From Gemmobacter sp. (GTDB lineage Bacteria; Pseudomonadota; Alphaproteobacteria; Rhodobacterales; Rhodobacteraceae), in the NCBI RefSeq assembly GCF_034676705.1, contig NZ_JAUCBS010000013.1:1004501-1068500 (forward strand): a stretch of DNA of 64,000 bases, in the 5' to 3' direction. Under the pieces are notes generated by a model, which was given only the letters and a program-made list of their open reading frames with translations, made no database searches and had not been told where the DNA came from. Position 1 is the stretch's first letter; the number at the start of each line of letters is the position of its first letter. The position numbers and the translations under genes were made by a program. This document shows, in pieces, positions 25,138-33,579 of the stretch.

Positions 25138-26103
25138 TTACCTCAGGGCAAAGGTCGCCCGCACCAGCTCTGCCGTGATCCCGGGTTCCGACAGCGCATG
25201 CCCCGCCATCGGCACCATGTACAGCCGCGCCCGCGCCCAGCCATCGGCCAGCGCCCAGGCCGAGGCCGGGGGGCAGATCATGTCATAGCGGCCCTGCACG
25301 ATGGTGGCCGGCAGATGCTCGATCCGGTGGCGGTTGGCCAGAATCCAGCCATCCTGCGCCAGAAAGCCGTCGTTCTGGAAATAATGGCATTCCAGCCGGG
25401 CAAAGGCGCGGGCGTAATCGGGCGGCGCCTCGACCCCGGCCCCTTCGGCGCCGATCGAGGCAAGGGCGTTTTCCCAGCCCGACCACAGGCGGCCGAACCG
25501 CACCTCCTCGGCCATGTCGCCGGAAAACAGCCGGCGGTGATAGGCGGCGATCAGGTCGGTGCGTTCGGCCTCGGGGATGGCTTCGGCAAAGCGGCGCCAT
25601 TCTTCGGGAAAGAACCGCCCGGCGCCCCCACCGTAGAACCAGTCAAGCTCTGCCCGCGTCATCAGGAACACGCCGCGCAGGATCAGGTGGTCGACCCGGC
25701 CAGGATGGGTGATGGCATAGACCAGCGACAGCGTTGCCCCCCAGCTGCCGCCGAACAGCACCCAGGCGTCGATCCCCAGCGTGGTGCGGATCGCCTCCAT
25801 GTCGGCGACCAGATCCCAGGTGGTGTTGGCGGCCACCGCCGCGATGGGGCGCGACCGGCCGCAGCCGCGCTGGTCGAACAGCACGATCCGGTAGACCTGC
25901 GGGTCGAAGAACCGCCGCATCGCCGGGCTGCACCCGCCGCCGGGGCCGCCATGCACCACCACCACCGGGCGGCCTTGCGGGTTGCCGCATTGCTCGACAT
26001 AAACCCGGTGGCCGTCGCCCATGTCGATCACGCGCCGGTCGAAGGGCTCGATCGGCGGATAAAGGTAGTCGGCTGCGCGCCTGTGTCCGTCTGTTCTGTC
26101 CAT
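25138..26103 (-). CDS. pip: Proline iminopeptidase (alpha/beta hydrolase)
   Basis: The 321-residue enzyme starts MDRTDGHRRAADYLYPP, at an ATG complementary to 26101-26103. It carries family landmarks in order: VVVHGGPGGG oxyanion segment (about 45-54), FDQRGCGRS near 77-85, the nucleophile elbow GGSWGATLSL with Ser at about 119, and the late acidic and His residues around GRYDMICPP and MAGHAL. It removes N-terminal proline from peptides in the cytoplasm. It is divergent from ubiG with 61 bp between the starts. Confidence 0.9.
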   Translation of the reverse strand: MDRTDGHRRAADYLYPPIEPFDRRVIDMGDGHRVYVEQCGNPQGRPVVVVHGGPGGGCSPAMRRFFDPQVYRIVLFDQRGCGRSRPIAAVAANTTWDLVADMEAIRTTLGIDAWVLFGGSWGATLSLVYAITHPGRVDHLILRGVFLMTRAELDWFYGGGAGRFFPEEWRRFAEAIPEAERTDLIAAYHRRLFSGDMAEEVRFGRLWSGWENALASIGAEGAGVEAPPDYARAFARLECHYFQNDGFLAQDGWILANRHRIEHLPATIVQGRYDMICPPASAWALADGWARARLYMVPMAGHALSEPGITAELVRATFALR

Positions 26104-26164
26104 CCCGCGCCCTGTAATATGCCCCAGCCTGCCCCGTAGCAGACGCCGCCGCAAGGAGGAACGC

Positions 26165-26908
26165 ATGAGCCTGACCACAACCGTCGATCCCGCCGAAGTC
26201 GCCAAGTTCGAGGCGATGGCCGCCGAATGGTGGGATCCGGCCGGCAAGTTCAAGCCGCTGCACATGCTGAACCCCTGCCGGCTGGACTACATCTGCACCC
26301 AGATCGCCGCCGAATTCGGCCGCGACCTGGCCGCCGACCGCCCTTTCGCGGGGCTGCGCCTGCTGGACATCGGCTGCGGCGGGGGGTTGCTGGCAGAACC
26401 CATGGCGCGGCTGGGCGCCGACGTGGTGGGGGCCGATGCGGCCGAGCGCAACATTCCGGTGGCCCGCATCCATGCCGACCAGTCGGGGCTGACCATCGAC
26501 TACCGCCATACGACGGCCGAGGCGCTGGCCGCGGCGGGCGAACGGTTCGATGTGGTGCTGAACATGGAGGTGGTGGAACATGTGGCCGATCCGCTGGCCT
26601 ATCTGACCGCCTGCCACGATCTGCTGAAACCCGGCGGGCTGATGGTGTGTTCCACGCTGAACCGGAACCTCAAAAGCTACATGATGGCGATTGTCGGCGC
26701 CGAACAGGTCATGCGCTGGCTGCCGCGCGGCACGCATGACTGGGCGAAATTCATCACCCCCGACGAGTTGTGCGACCTGCTGCGCCGGGCAGGGCTGGAC
26801 CCGGTGGATCGCCGGGGCATGGTGTTCAACCCGCTGGGCTGGTCGTGGTCGCTGTCGGACCGCGACCTGTCGGTGAACTACGCCACCACCAGCCTGCGCC
26901 GCGGATAG
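26165..26908 (+). CDS. ubiG: Bifunctional 2-polyprenyl-6-hydroxyphenol / 3-demethylubiquinol O-methyltransferase UbiG
   Basis: The 247-residue SAM methyltransferase opens with the UbiG-specific EVAKFEAMAAEWWDPAGKFKPLHMLNPCRLDYI (residues about 8-40). It has motif I LLDIGCGGGLLAEPMARLGA near 63-82 and the VEHVADP and CSTLNRN segments typical of UbiG. It performs both O-methylations of ubiquinone synthesis at the membrane face. The start follows an AAGGAGG site. It is a single gene followed by pheS on the same strand. Confidence 0.94.
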   Translation: MSLTTTVDPAEVAKFEAMAAEWWDPAGKFKPLHMLNPCRLDYICTQIAAEFGRDLAADRPFAGLRLLDIGCGGGLLAEPMARLGADVVGADAAERNIPVARIHADQSGLTIDYRHTTAEALAAAGERFDVVLNMEVVEHVADPLAYLTACHDLLKPGGLMVCSTLNRNLKSYMMAIVGAEQVMRWLPRGTHDWAKFITPDELCDLLRRAGLDPVDRRGMVFNPLGWSWSLSDRDLSVNYATTSLRRG

Positions 26909-26976
26909 GCCCCGCGGTTCTGGACAAAACCGCCGCCCGCAGCTAGCAGGGGGCGTCCTTGACGAAAGAGGCTCCG

Positions 26977-28047
26977 ATGATCCCGCTCGACACCCTGCGC
27001 GCCCGCTATCTTGACGGCATCCTTGCCTCCTCGGACGAGGCGGCGCTGGAAGACCTGCGGCTGGCCGCGCTGGGGAAAAAGGGCGAAGTCGCGCTGCTGA
27101 TGCGCGAACTGGGCAAGATGAGCGCCGAGGAACGCCAGACCACCGGCAAGGCGCTGAACGAGCTGAAGGACGAACTGGACGCCGCGCTGCGCGCCCGCAA
27201 GGCCTCGCTGGCCGATGCGGCGCTGGAAGAACGGCTGCGCGCCGAATGGCTGGACGTGACGCTGCCGTCGCGCCCGCGCCGTCTGGGCACCATCCACCCG
27301 GTCAGCCAGGTGACCGAGGAATGCACGGCGATCTTTGCCGACATGGGATTCGCCGTTGCCGAAGGCCCGCAGATCGAGACCGACTGGTTCAACTTCGACG
27401 CGCTGAACATTGCCCCCGAGCATCCGGCGCGGCAGGAACATGACACGTTCTTCATGCACCGCGCGGCGGGTGACAACCGCCCGCCCCATGTGCTGCGCAC
27501 CCATACCAGCCCCGTGCAGATCCGCGCCATGCAGGCGCAGGGCGCGCCGATCCGCGTGATCGCGCCGGGCCGGGTCTATCGCATGGACATGGACCAGACC
27601 CATACGCCGATGTTCCACCAGATCGAGGGTCTGGCCATCGACCGCGAGATTTCCATGGCCAACCTGAAATGGGTGCTGGAGGAATTCTTCAGCGCCTATT
27701 TCGGCACCAAGGTAAAGACCCGGTTCCGCGCCAGCCATTTCCCGTTCACCGAACCCTCGGCCGAAGTCGACATCCAGTGCAGCTGGGTCGGCGGCACGCT
27801 GAAGGTCGGCGAAGGCGACGGCTGGCTGGAGGTGCTGGGATCGGGGATGGTGCATCCCAAGGTGCTGGCAGCGGCCGGGGTGGACCCGACCCAATGGCAA
27901 GGCTTTGCCTTTGGCATGGGAATCGACCGGATGGCGATGCTGAAATACGGCATCCCCGACCTGCGGGCCTTTTTCGAATCCGATCTGCGCTGGCTGCGGC
28001 ACTATGGCTTTGGCGCGCTGGACATGCCCAGCGTCCACGCCGGCTGA
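26977..28047 (+). CDS. pheS: Phenylalanine--tRNA ligase alpha subunit
   Basis: The 356-residue subunit starts at ATG 26977 behind AAAGAGG; a TTG at 26959 is a weaker alternative. It has the N-terminal coiled-coil tRNA-binding arm (about 1-85) and the class II synthetase motifs: motif 1 around RLGTIHPVSQVTEE, motif 2 with RVYRMDMDQTHTPMFHQIEG near 208-227, and motif 3 GMGIDRMAMLKYGIPDLR near the end. It charges tRNA-Phe together with PheT. The beta-subunit gene is not next to it, and the next gene is convergent. Confidence 0.95.
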   Translation: MIPLDTLRARYLDGILASSDEAALEDLRLAALGKKGEVALLMRELGKMSAEERQTTGKALNELKDELDAALRARKASLADAALEERLRAEWLDVTLPSRPRRLGTIHPVSQVTEECTAIFADMGFAVAEGPQIETDWFNFDALNIAPEHPARQEHDTFFMHRAAGDNRPPHVLRTHTSPVQIRAMQAQGAPIRVIAPGRVYRMDMDQTHTPMFHQIEGLAIDREISMANLKWVLEEFFSAYFGTKVKTRFRASHFPFTEPSAEVDIQCSWVGGTLKVGEGDGWLEVLGSGMVHPKVLAAAGVDPTQWQGFAFGMGIDRMAMLKYGIPDLRAFFESDLRWLRHYGFGALDMPSVHAG

Positions 28048-28068
28048 CCGCAGCGCTTGGCCCGACCA

Positions 28069-28120
28069 GCGAGGGGCCCTGCCCCTCGCGCTCCCCGGGA
28101 TATTTGGGGACAGATGAAAG
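28069..28120 (+). terminator. pheS-end hairpin with GGATATTT box (repeat copy 2)
   Basis: A perfect 9-bp stem GCGAGGGGC/GCCCCTCGC (28069-28077 with 28081-28089) is followed by CCCCGGGATATTTGGGGACA. It is a degenerate member of the repeat family seen at 25051, 31731, 34951 and 48461. It separates pheS from the convergent aminotransferase gene and is the best terminator candidate here. Confidence 0.6.
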
Positions 28121-28126
28121 GGCCGC

Positions 28127-29002
28127 CTAGCGACGTGCCGCGTCGGTGCGGGCCCAGTCCCAGTACAGTTCGCGTACCTTTTTCGTGACGGGGCCGGGCG
28201 CGGGGTAATGGGTGCCGTCGAATTCGCGCACCGCCAGCACCTTGGCGAAGTTGCCCGACAGGAAAACCTCGTCCGCCTTGTGGAAATCGTCAAAGCTCAG
28301 CACGGTTTCATGCACGCGGTAGCCATCGGCGCGCAGGTTGGCGATATGGCGCGCGCGGGTCAGGCCCGACAGGAAGGTGCCGTTGGCGATCGGGGTGAAG
28401 ATCTCGCCATCCTTGACCATGAAGACGTTCGAGGTGGCGGTTTCGGCGACATTGCCCATGACATCGGCGGCCAGCGCGTTGCCATAGCCCTTTTGCTGCG
28501 CCTCGATCAGCATGCGGGCGTTGTTGGGATAAAGCGCCCCGGCCTTGGCATTGCAGATGGTCGATTCCAGCACCGGGCGGCGGAACCGGGTGCGGGTCAG
28601 GGTGGTGCTGTCCTGCGCGGTGGGCATGGCCACCTGTTCCAGGCACAGGGCGAACACGGTCGAGCTGCCCAGCGGCGCGACGCCGACTTCGGATCCATGG
28701 GCGGCCCAGTACATCGGGCGGACATAGACGGACGCCTCGGCGCCATAGGGGGCCAGCCCCTCGCGCGCGATGGCGGCCATGGTGTCGGCCTCCATCGTGG
28801 GGGTCATCATCATGGCTTCGGCCGAACGGTTCAGGCGGGCGCAATGCAGGTTCAGGTCGGGCGCCATGCCTTCGAACCAGCGGGCGCCGTCAAAGACGCT
28901 GGATCCCTGCCAGATGCCATGGTCGCCCGCCCGCATCACCATGACATCGCCATCGTGCCATTTGCCGTCGAACCAGGTGCGGATATTCGTTCCGAACGCC
29001 AT
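28127..29002 (-). CDS. Branched-chain amino acid aminotransferase family protein (class IV PLP)
   Basis: The 291-residue enzyme starts MAFGTNIRTWFDGKW at an ATG complementary to 29000-29002 behind GGAGGG. It shows fold type IV features: HGIWQGSSVFDGARWFEG near 27-44, the PLP lysine in ICNAKAGALYPNN (about residue 151), and NVAETATSNVFMVKDGEIFTP with the conserved Glu, then FLSGLTRARH. It transfers amino groups between branched-chain keto acids (or related acids) and glutamate. D-amino acid transaminase is the main alternative within this class. Confidence 0.82.
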   Translation of the reverse strand: MAFGTNIRTWFDGKWHDGDVMVMRAGDHGIWQGSSVFDGARWFEGMAPDLNLHCARLNRSAEAMMMTPTMEADTMAAIAREGLAPYGAEASVYVRPMYWAAHGSEVGVAPLGSSTVFALCLEQVAMPTAQDSTTLTRTRFRRPVLESTICNAKAGALYPNNARMLIEAQQKGYGNALAADVMGNVAETATSNVFMVKDGEIFTPIANGTFLSGLTRARHIANLRADGYRVHETVLSFDDFHKADEVFLSGNFAKVLAVREFDGTHYPAPGPVTKKVRELYWDWARTDAARR

Positions 29003-29071
29003 GGCGCCCTCCATTCCTACATGCGCGCCCAAAAAATCACCGTTGGGCGGAAAGGTCCAGAGGGGGCTGGC

Positions 29072-30181
29072 CTAGCGTGCCGCAGGGGGCTGGTCGACAT
29101 CGGCCTCGGGCAGGCCTTCGCGCGACAAGAGTACGGCAACGGGGCGCAGGCGGGGAATGTGGGAACAGACGATCATCACCGACACCATGATCGGCACCGC
29201 CAGGAACATCCCCGGCACGCCCCAGACCGCCGCCCAGAACGCCAGCGAGGCGATGATGCCGAAGGACGACAGTTGCAGCGTCTTGCCCAGGAACAGCGGG
29301 TCGAGGATCTGGCCCACCACGAACTGGATGGCCGTCACCAGCGCCAGCACCGCGATGCCGGTGACAGGCGTGCCGGTCTGGATATAGGCGACCAGCCCGA
29401 CGGCGATGGTGGCGACGATGGAGCCCACGTTGGGAATGAAGTTCAGCACGAAGGTCAGGATCGCCATGGCGACGGCCAGTTCCAGCCCGAAGGCCACCAT
29501 CACCAGCCAGACCAGCGCGCCGGTGACCAGGCTGACGATGGTTTTCACCACCAGATAGCGGTTCACCCGATGCACGATCGAGGAGATGATCCGTTCCACC
29601 CGTTCGGCGCTGTGGGCATCGCCCATCAGGCTGACCAGCTTGGGGCGGAACCACAGCCGTTCCAGGAACAGGAAGCCCACGAACAGCGTGACCAGCACCG
29701 CGCCCGAGGCGATGTTGCCGGCCTGTCCGGCCAGCGTGGCCAGCCAGGGGCCGATCTGCACCCCCTTGAGCCAGTTCAGCACCGCCTGTTCCACATCGGC
29801 GCCCATCCAGGAAAACAGCGTCGCCACCGCCTTTTGCGCCGGTTCGGCATATTGCATCACGGTGAACACCACGGTGTTCGCCTGCGACAGCAGCAGCGCC
29901 GACAACGAGATCAGCACCAGCGCGATCAGCATCACCGCCAGAAGGCTGGCCACCCAGACCGAAAACCGCGCATCGCCAAAGCGCAGGCGCTGGAAATAGC
30001 CGATGGCATCCGAGGTCAGCGAGAACAGCATGATCGCGATCGCCAGCGAGATCAGCAGGAACTTGGCCTGCACCAGCAGGAACAGGATCACCGCAAAGGC
30101 GATGATGCCCAGCAACCAGACCTCGAGCCGGCGGAAATCATCCTTGGGCGGCTGCGGGCCGGTCGGGGGCGGTGTCATCAT
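29072..30181 (-). CDS. AI-2E family transporter (PerM/YdiK-like permease)
   Basis: The 369-residue membrane protein has about seven to eight helices: two N-terminal (ILFLLVQAKFLLISLAIAIM region), two around residues 60-100 and a C-terminal group including FVLNFIPNVGSIVATIAVGLVA. The last of these is the family signature (F-x-P-x-x-G-x). A central hydrophilic part at about 105-195 is typical. Family members export signalling molecules or ions, and the substrate here is unknown. Two adjacent ATGs (30178 and 30181) are possible starts. It stands alone. Confidence 0.82.
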   Translation of the reverse strand: MMTPPPTGPQPPKDDFRRLEVWLLGIIAFAVILFLLVQAKFLLISLAIAIMLFSLTSDAIGYFQRLRFGDARFSVWVASLLAVMLIALVLISLSALLLSQANTVVFTVMQYAEPAQKAVATLFSWMGADVEQAVLNWLKGVQIGPWLATLAGQAGNIASGAVLVTLFVGFLFLERLWFRPKLVSLMGDAHSAERVERIISSIVHRVNRYLVVKTIVSLVTGALVWLVMVAFGLELAVAMAILTFVLNFIPNVGSIVATIAVGLVAYIQTGTPVTGIAVLALVTAIQFVVGQILDPLFLGKTLQLSSFGIIASLAFWAAVWGVPGMFLAVPIMVSVMIVCSHIPRLRPVAVLLSREGLPEADVDQPPAAR

Positions 30182-30241
30182 GAGGCGGGCCTGCTGTATG
30201 TGGTGGAGCAGGGGCAAGCCTAGAATCCGGGGGCGCGGCGA

Positions 30242-30631
30242 TCAAGCGTCGGGGCCGCCAAGCGCGGCCAGTTCACGCAAGGTTTCCGCCCTGAGCGCCG
30301 CCAGATCGGCGCGCGAGGCGGCCAACTCGGTCACCTGGCGGTCGATCTCGGCCATCTGGCGGTCGGCCATGGCGACAAAGGCCTGCAACTGCGCGGCGGT
30401 GCCGGTGGTCTGGTAGATTTCCAGCCATTGCCGGATCTCCTCCAGCCCGAAGCCAAAGCGGCGGCCGCGCAGGATCAGCGTCATGCGCGCCACCTCGCGC
30501 GGGCCGTAGAACCGGGCGCGGCCCTCCTTCTGGGGGGCCAGAAGCTCGATATATTCGTAATAGCGCAGGGTCCGCGGCGTCACGTCGAAACGGGCGCACA
30601 TCTCCTTGAAGGTCAGTTGCAGATCGGCCAT
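30242..30631 (-). CDS. MerR family transcriptional regulator
   Basis: The 129-residue protein has a MerR-type winged helix at residues 5-75 (FKEMCARFDVTPRTLRYYEYIELLAPQKEG then RFYGPREVARM) and a dimerising helix at 80-125. No effector-binding cysteines are present, so it is not a metal sensor of the classical type. It is divergent from the two thioesterase genes with 134 bp between starts, and may control them. In Rhodobacteraceae, MerR proteins of this size often regulate acyl-CoA metabolism. Confidence 0.82.
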   Translation of the reverse strand: MADLQLTFKEMCARFDVTPRTLRYYEYIELLAPQKEGRARFYGPREVARMTLILRGRRFGFGLEEIRQWLEIYQTTGTAAQLQAFVAMADRQMAEIDRQVTELAASRADLAALRAETLRELAALGGPDA

Positions 30632-30765
30632 CCGGGTCTCCTCCCGCCGGGCACGTTAGGCCCATTGCTGCGGCTGCGCAATCGGGGCCGTCACGCGGCG
30701 TCAGGGCTTGCGCAGGCGGGGGCGGCAGTGGCTTACTGGATGTGCCCGACCTGCAGGAGCCCGGA

Positions 30766-31203
30766 ATGGCCAGCCCCTTTACCCCGCAACAGTTCCTGGA
30801 GGCGCTGCCCCATGCCCGCGCGCTGTCGATGCAGCTGGACAGCGTGACCGAGGATGGCCGCGTCACGCTGTCGATGCCCTGGGATGCGCGGCTGGTGGGC
30901 GATCCGTCCACCGGCGTGCTGCATGGCGGGGCGGTCTATGCGCTGATGGACACCGCCTGCGGCATCGCCACCACGCTGCACCCGCAAAGCTCGGGCGGCA
31001 CGGCAACGCTGGATCTGCGGATCGACTACATGCGCCCCGCCACCCCCGGCCAGCGCATCCGGGCCGAGGCGTTCTGCTACAACATGACCCGCACCGTCGC
31101 CTTCATCCGCGTGGTGGCGACCGATGACGACGATGCCCGCCCGGTGGCCACCGCCAGCGGCGCCTTCACCAACGAAGCCAGCCGCAGAAAGGGCAAGGAA
31201 TGA
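30766..31203 (+). CDS. PaaI-type hot-dog thioesterase
   Basis: The 145-residue single hot-dog protein starts at ATG 30766 behind AGGAG. It contains the PaaI motif GVLHGGAVYALMDTACGIAT (about 51-70), with the His-Gly-Gly and acidic residue of acyl-CoA thioesterases, and TLDLRIDYMRPATPG near 83-97. It hydrolyses an acyl- or aryl-CoA. The stop overlaps the next thioesterase gene by four bases, giving a paired-paralogue operon that may make a mixed oligomer. Confidence 0.82.
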   Translation: MASPFTPQQFLEALPHARALSMQLDSVTEDGRVTLSMPWDARLVGDPSTGVLHGGAVYALMDTACGIATTLHPQSSGGTATLDLRIDYMRPATPGQRIRAEAFCYNMTRTVAFIRVVATDDDDARPVATASGAFTNEASRRKGKE

Positions 31204-31721
31204 CCACGCGCCAGCGTCCCGAACCCGTCCAGGTCGTCAAGCAGCGCCGCGATGCCGCGCTGCGGGCGCTGGTGAACGGCGTGCCCTATATCCAGTTCAT
31301 GGGCTTCCAGTTCGACCGCCGCGGCGACGAGCTGACGGCGATCATGCCGTTCGACGACAGCCTGATCGGCAATCCGCTGCTGCCCGCGCTGCATGGCGGC
31401 GCCACCGCCGGGTTCCTGGAAACCACCGCCATCATCGAACTGGCCTGGCAGGTGCTGTGGGAGGACATGGAGCAGGGCCGGCTGGATCCGACGACGCTGC
31501 ACCCGACCCACCTGCCGAAGCTGCCCAAGACCATCGACTTCACCGTCGATTACCTGCGGTCCGGCCTGCCGCGCGATGCCTATGCGCGGGCGCGGGTGAA
31601 CCGATCGGGGCGGCGCTATGCCTCGGTCCATGTCGAGGCCTGGCAAGACAACCGATCACGCCTGTTCGCCCAGGCGACCGGGCATTTCCTGATGCCCGAA
31701 CGGCCGGATCCGCGCGGATAG
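31200..31721 (+). CDS. PaaI-type hot-dog thioesterase, second copy
   Basis: This 173-residue hot-dog protein begins in the ATGA shared with the preceding gene. It has LHGGATAGFLETTAIIELAWQ near 64-85, where Glu follows the HGG motif, and TIDFTVDYLRSGLPRD near 110-125. A Trp/Glu-rich insertion (about 82-103) distinguishes it from its partner. It is a likely acyl-CoA thioesterase, with substrate unknown. A strong hairpin and the GGATATTT repeat follow. Confidence 0.8.
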   Translation: MTTRQRPEPVQVVKQRRDAALRALVNGVPYIQFMGFQFDRRGDELTAIMPFDDSLIGNPLLPALHGGATAGFLETTAIIELAWQVLWEDMEQGRLDPTTLHPTHLPKLPKTIDFTVDYLRSGLPRDAYARARVNRSGRRYASVHVEAWQDNRSRLFAQATGHFLMPERPDPRG

Positions 31722-31730
31722 GTCGGGCGA

Positions 31731-31804
31731 AGGGGGGCCTTCTGCCCCCCTCTTGGCGCGCGGGCGCGCCAATTCACCCCCCGAGGATATTTGGATCAGA
31801 GCGA
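31731..31804 (+). repeat. Gene-end hairpin repeat with GGATATTT box (copy 3)
   Basis: A stem AGGGGGGC/GCCCCCCT (31731-31738 with 31744-31751) is followed by a second GC palindrome (TTGGCGCG...CGCGCCAA). The perfect 20-base GGATATTT box follows at 31785-31804. It has the same order of parts as copy 1 and is a probable terminator for the thioesterase operon. Confidence 0.7.
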
Positions 31805-31982
31805 GGGGAGCAACGGTTTCTTAACCTTGCTGTCCGAAGCTGGGGTTACGGTACAGGCGGGGACGCCGTTGACCGTTCAGAGCGAAACGCCCTGCCTCCC
31901 CCATGGATGGCCACCATGGCCCGAGGCAGGGCGCCAGATCGCGGCGCCCACCTTGGGGGATCCCAGGCAACCGACTGCCCAT
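31805..31982. other. Non-coding 178-bp segment between inverted GGATATTT boxes
   Basis: No convincing gene is present; a 66-codon frame at 31791-31991 has no ribosome site and an ordinary-looking, unordered composition. The segment is bounded by perfect 20-base inverted copies of the GGATATTT box (31785-31804 and 31983-32002). The stretch from 31818 (TTTCTTAACCTTGCTG) is less GC-rich than the surroundings. Confidence 0.5.
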
Positions 31983-32002
31983 TCGCTCTGATCCAAATAT
32001 CC
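31983..32002 (-). repeat. GGATATTT box (copy 4, inverted)
   Basis: A perfect 20-base inverted copy of the box at 31785-31804. GC-rich sequence follows (32003-32117) without the clear double hairpin of the other copies. Confidence 0.7.
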
Positions 32003-32117
32003 CCGCCGGAGGCTCTGTCCGCACTGCGGGGCGCGGGGCCGCGGGGCGGGCGCTGTCGTTCGCGGCGCGCTGGCGCCGCCCGACCCGTGGCAGGCCTGAT
32101 CCGGCAGCCCCCGGATG

Positions 32118-32150
32118 CAAAAGGGGGCCGCGCAGGCGCAGCCCCCTTTG
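32118..32150 (-). terminator. Rho-independent terminator of scoAB
   Basis: On the minus strand a 9-bp stem (AAAGGGGGC with GCCCCCTTT) and 12-nt loop lies 19 bases after the scoB stop. The 3' arm runs into TTTT, making this a classical intrinsic terminator. Confidence 0.75.
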
Positions 32151-32168
32151 ACACGTTCCCTGCCGGTC

Positions 32169-32798
32169 TCAGTCGATGATGGTCGCCTCGGTCGCGGCGC
32201 GCAGGTCGGCTTCGGTCACGCCATCGGCGCATTGCACGATCTTCAGCCCGCCCGGCACCACGTCCAGCACGCCCAGGTTGGTGATGATGCGGTCGACCAC
32301 GCCCTTGCCGGTCAGCGGCAGGGTGCATTCCTTGAGTACCTTGGAATCGCCGTGCTTCGAGGTGTGGTCCATCACCACCACCACGCGGCCGACGCCGGCG
32401 ACCAGATCCATCGCGCCGCCCATGCCCTTGACCAGTTTGCCCGGCACCATCCAGTTGGCCAGATCGCCGGTTTCCGACACTTCCATGCCGCCCAGGATCG
32501 CCATGGCGATCTTGCCGCCGCGGATCATCGCAAAGCTTTGCGCGCTGTCGAAGAAGGCGGTCTGCGGCAGTTCGGTGATGGTCTGCTTGCCGGCGTTGAT
32601 CAGGTCGGCGTCTTCCTCGCCCTCGAACGGAAACGCCCCCATGCCCAGCATGCCGTTTTCCGATTGCAGGGTCACGGTCATCCCTTCGGGGATGTAGTTC
32701 GACACCAGGGTCGGAATGCCGATCCCGAGGTTCACATACCAGCCGTCTTGCAGTTCCTGGGCGGCGCGGGCCGCCATCTGGTTCCGGTCCCAGCCCAT
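32169..32798 (-). CDS. scoB: 3-oxoacid CoA-transferase subunit B
   Basis: The 209-residue beta subunit starts MGWDRNQMAARAAQEL at an ATG complementary to 32796-32798. It has the family signature with the catalytic Glu in SENGMLGMG near residue 44-52, LGIGIPTLVSNYIP near 23-36, and the GGAMDLVAGVGRVVV segment near 125-140. It moves CoA between succinyl-CoA and acetoacetate (or another 3-oxoacid). The start shares one base with the subunit A stop. Confidence 0.92.
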   Translation of the reverse strand: MGWDRNQMAARAAQELQDGWYVNLGIGIPTLVSNYIPEGMTVTLQSENGMLGMGAFPFEGEEDADLINAGKQTITELPQTAFFDSAQSFAMIRGGKIAMAILGGMEVSETGDLANWMVPGKLVKGMGGAMDLVAGVGRVVVVMDHTSKHGDSKVLKECTLPLTGKGVVDRIITNLGVLDVVPGGLKIVQCADGVTEADLRAATEATIID

Positions 32799-33502
32799 CA
32801 CACGGCCTCCCGCTTGCGCACGGTGCGCTGTTCGATGCGTTTTTCGTGCTGCCCCTGGATGATGCGATGCACGTAGATCCCCGGCAGGTGGATATGGTCG
32901 GGGTCGATCGAGCCGAGCGGCACGATTTCCTCGACCTCGACGATGCAGATCTTGCCGCAGGTCGCCGCCGGCGGGTTGAAGTTGCGCGCGGTCTTGCGGA
33001 ACACGAGGTTGCCCGAAGGATCGGCCTTCCACGCCTTGACGATGGAGATGTCGGTCACGATGCCGGTTTCAAGGATATAGGTCTTGCCGTTGAAATCCTT
33101 GTGGTCCTTGCCCTCGGCAATCACCGTGCCGACGCCGGTCGCGGTGTAGAACCCCGGGATCCCGGCGCCGCCGGCGCGCATGCGTTCGGCCAGGGTGCCT
33201 TGCGGGTTGAATTCCAGTTCCAGCTCGCCCGACAGATACTGGCGCATGAATTCCGCGTTCTCGCCGACATAGGACGAGATCATCTTGCGGATCTGGCGCG
33301 ATTCCAGAAGGATCCCCAGCCCGAACCCGTCGACGCCGCAGTTGTTCGATGCGACGACCAGATCCTTGACGCCGTTTTCGCGGATGGCTGCAATCAGCAG
33401 TTCCGGGATGCCGCACAGGCCGAACCCGCCTGCCGCAATCGTCATTCCGTCGAACAGAAGCCCGTCCAGGGCCTCTGCCGCGGATGCATAGACTTTCTTC
33501 AT
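32798..33502 (-). CDS. scoA: 3-oxoacid CoA-transferase subunit A
   Basis: The 234-residue alpha subunit has the class I CoA-transferase signature DGMTIAAGGFGLCGIPE near residues 17-33 and the ASNNCGVDGFGLG segment. The later part has KAWKADPSGNLVFRKTARNFNPP, typical of succinyl-CoA:3-ketoacid transferases. It forms a complex with ScoB, encoded immediately downstream. It probably works in ketone-body or polyhydroxybutyrate breakdown. Gene order A-B and a shared terminator define a two-gene operon. Confidence 0.92.
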   Translation of the reverse strand: MKKVYASAAEALDGLLFDGMTIAAGGFGLCGIPELLIAAIRENGVKDLVVASNNCGVDGFGLGILLESRQIRKMISSYVGENAEFMRQYLSGELELEFNPQGTLAERMRAGGAGIPGFYTATGVGTVIAEGKDHKDFNGKTYILETGIVTDISIVKAWKADPSGNLVFRKTARNFNPPAATCGKICIVEVEEIVPLGSIDPDHIHLPGIYVHRIIQGQHEKRIEQRTVRKREAV

Positions 33503-33579
33503 AAGTCCTCGCTCCCCAAGTCACTGCGGCTTTTGTGGCGTGGGGGCGGGCAGGTGTCAATCGCCGCGCTGCGGAATGG

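Noticed and set aside
31791..31991. 66-codon + strand gene
   Set aside because: There is no ribosome site, it starts and ends inside the inverted GGATATTT boxes, and no family resemblance was seen.
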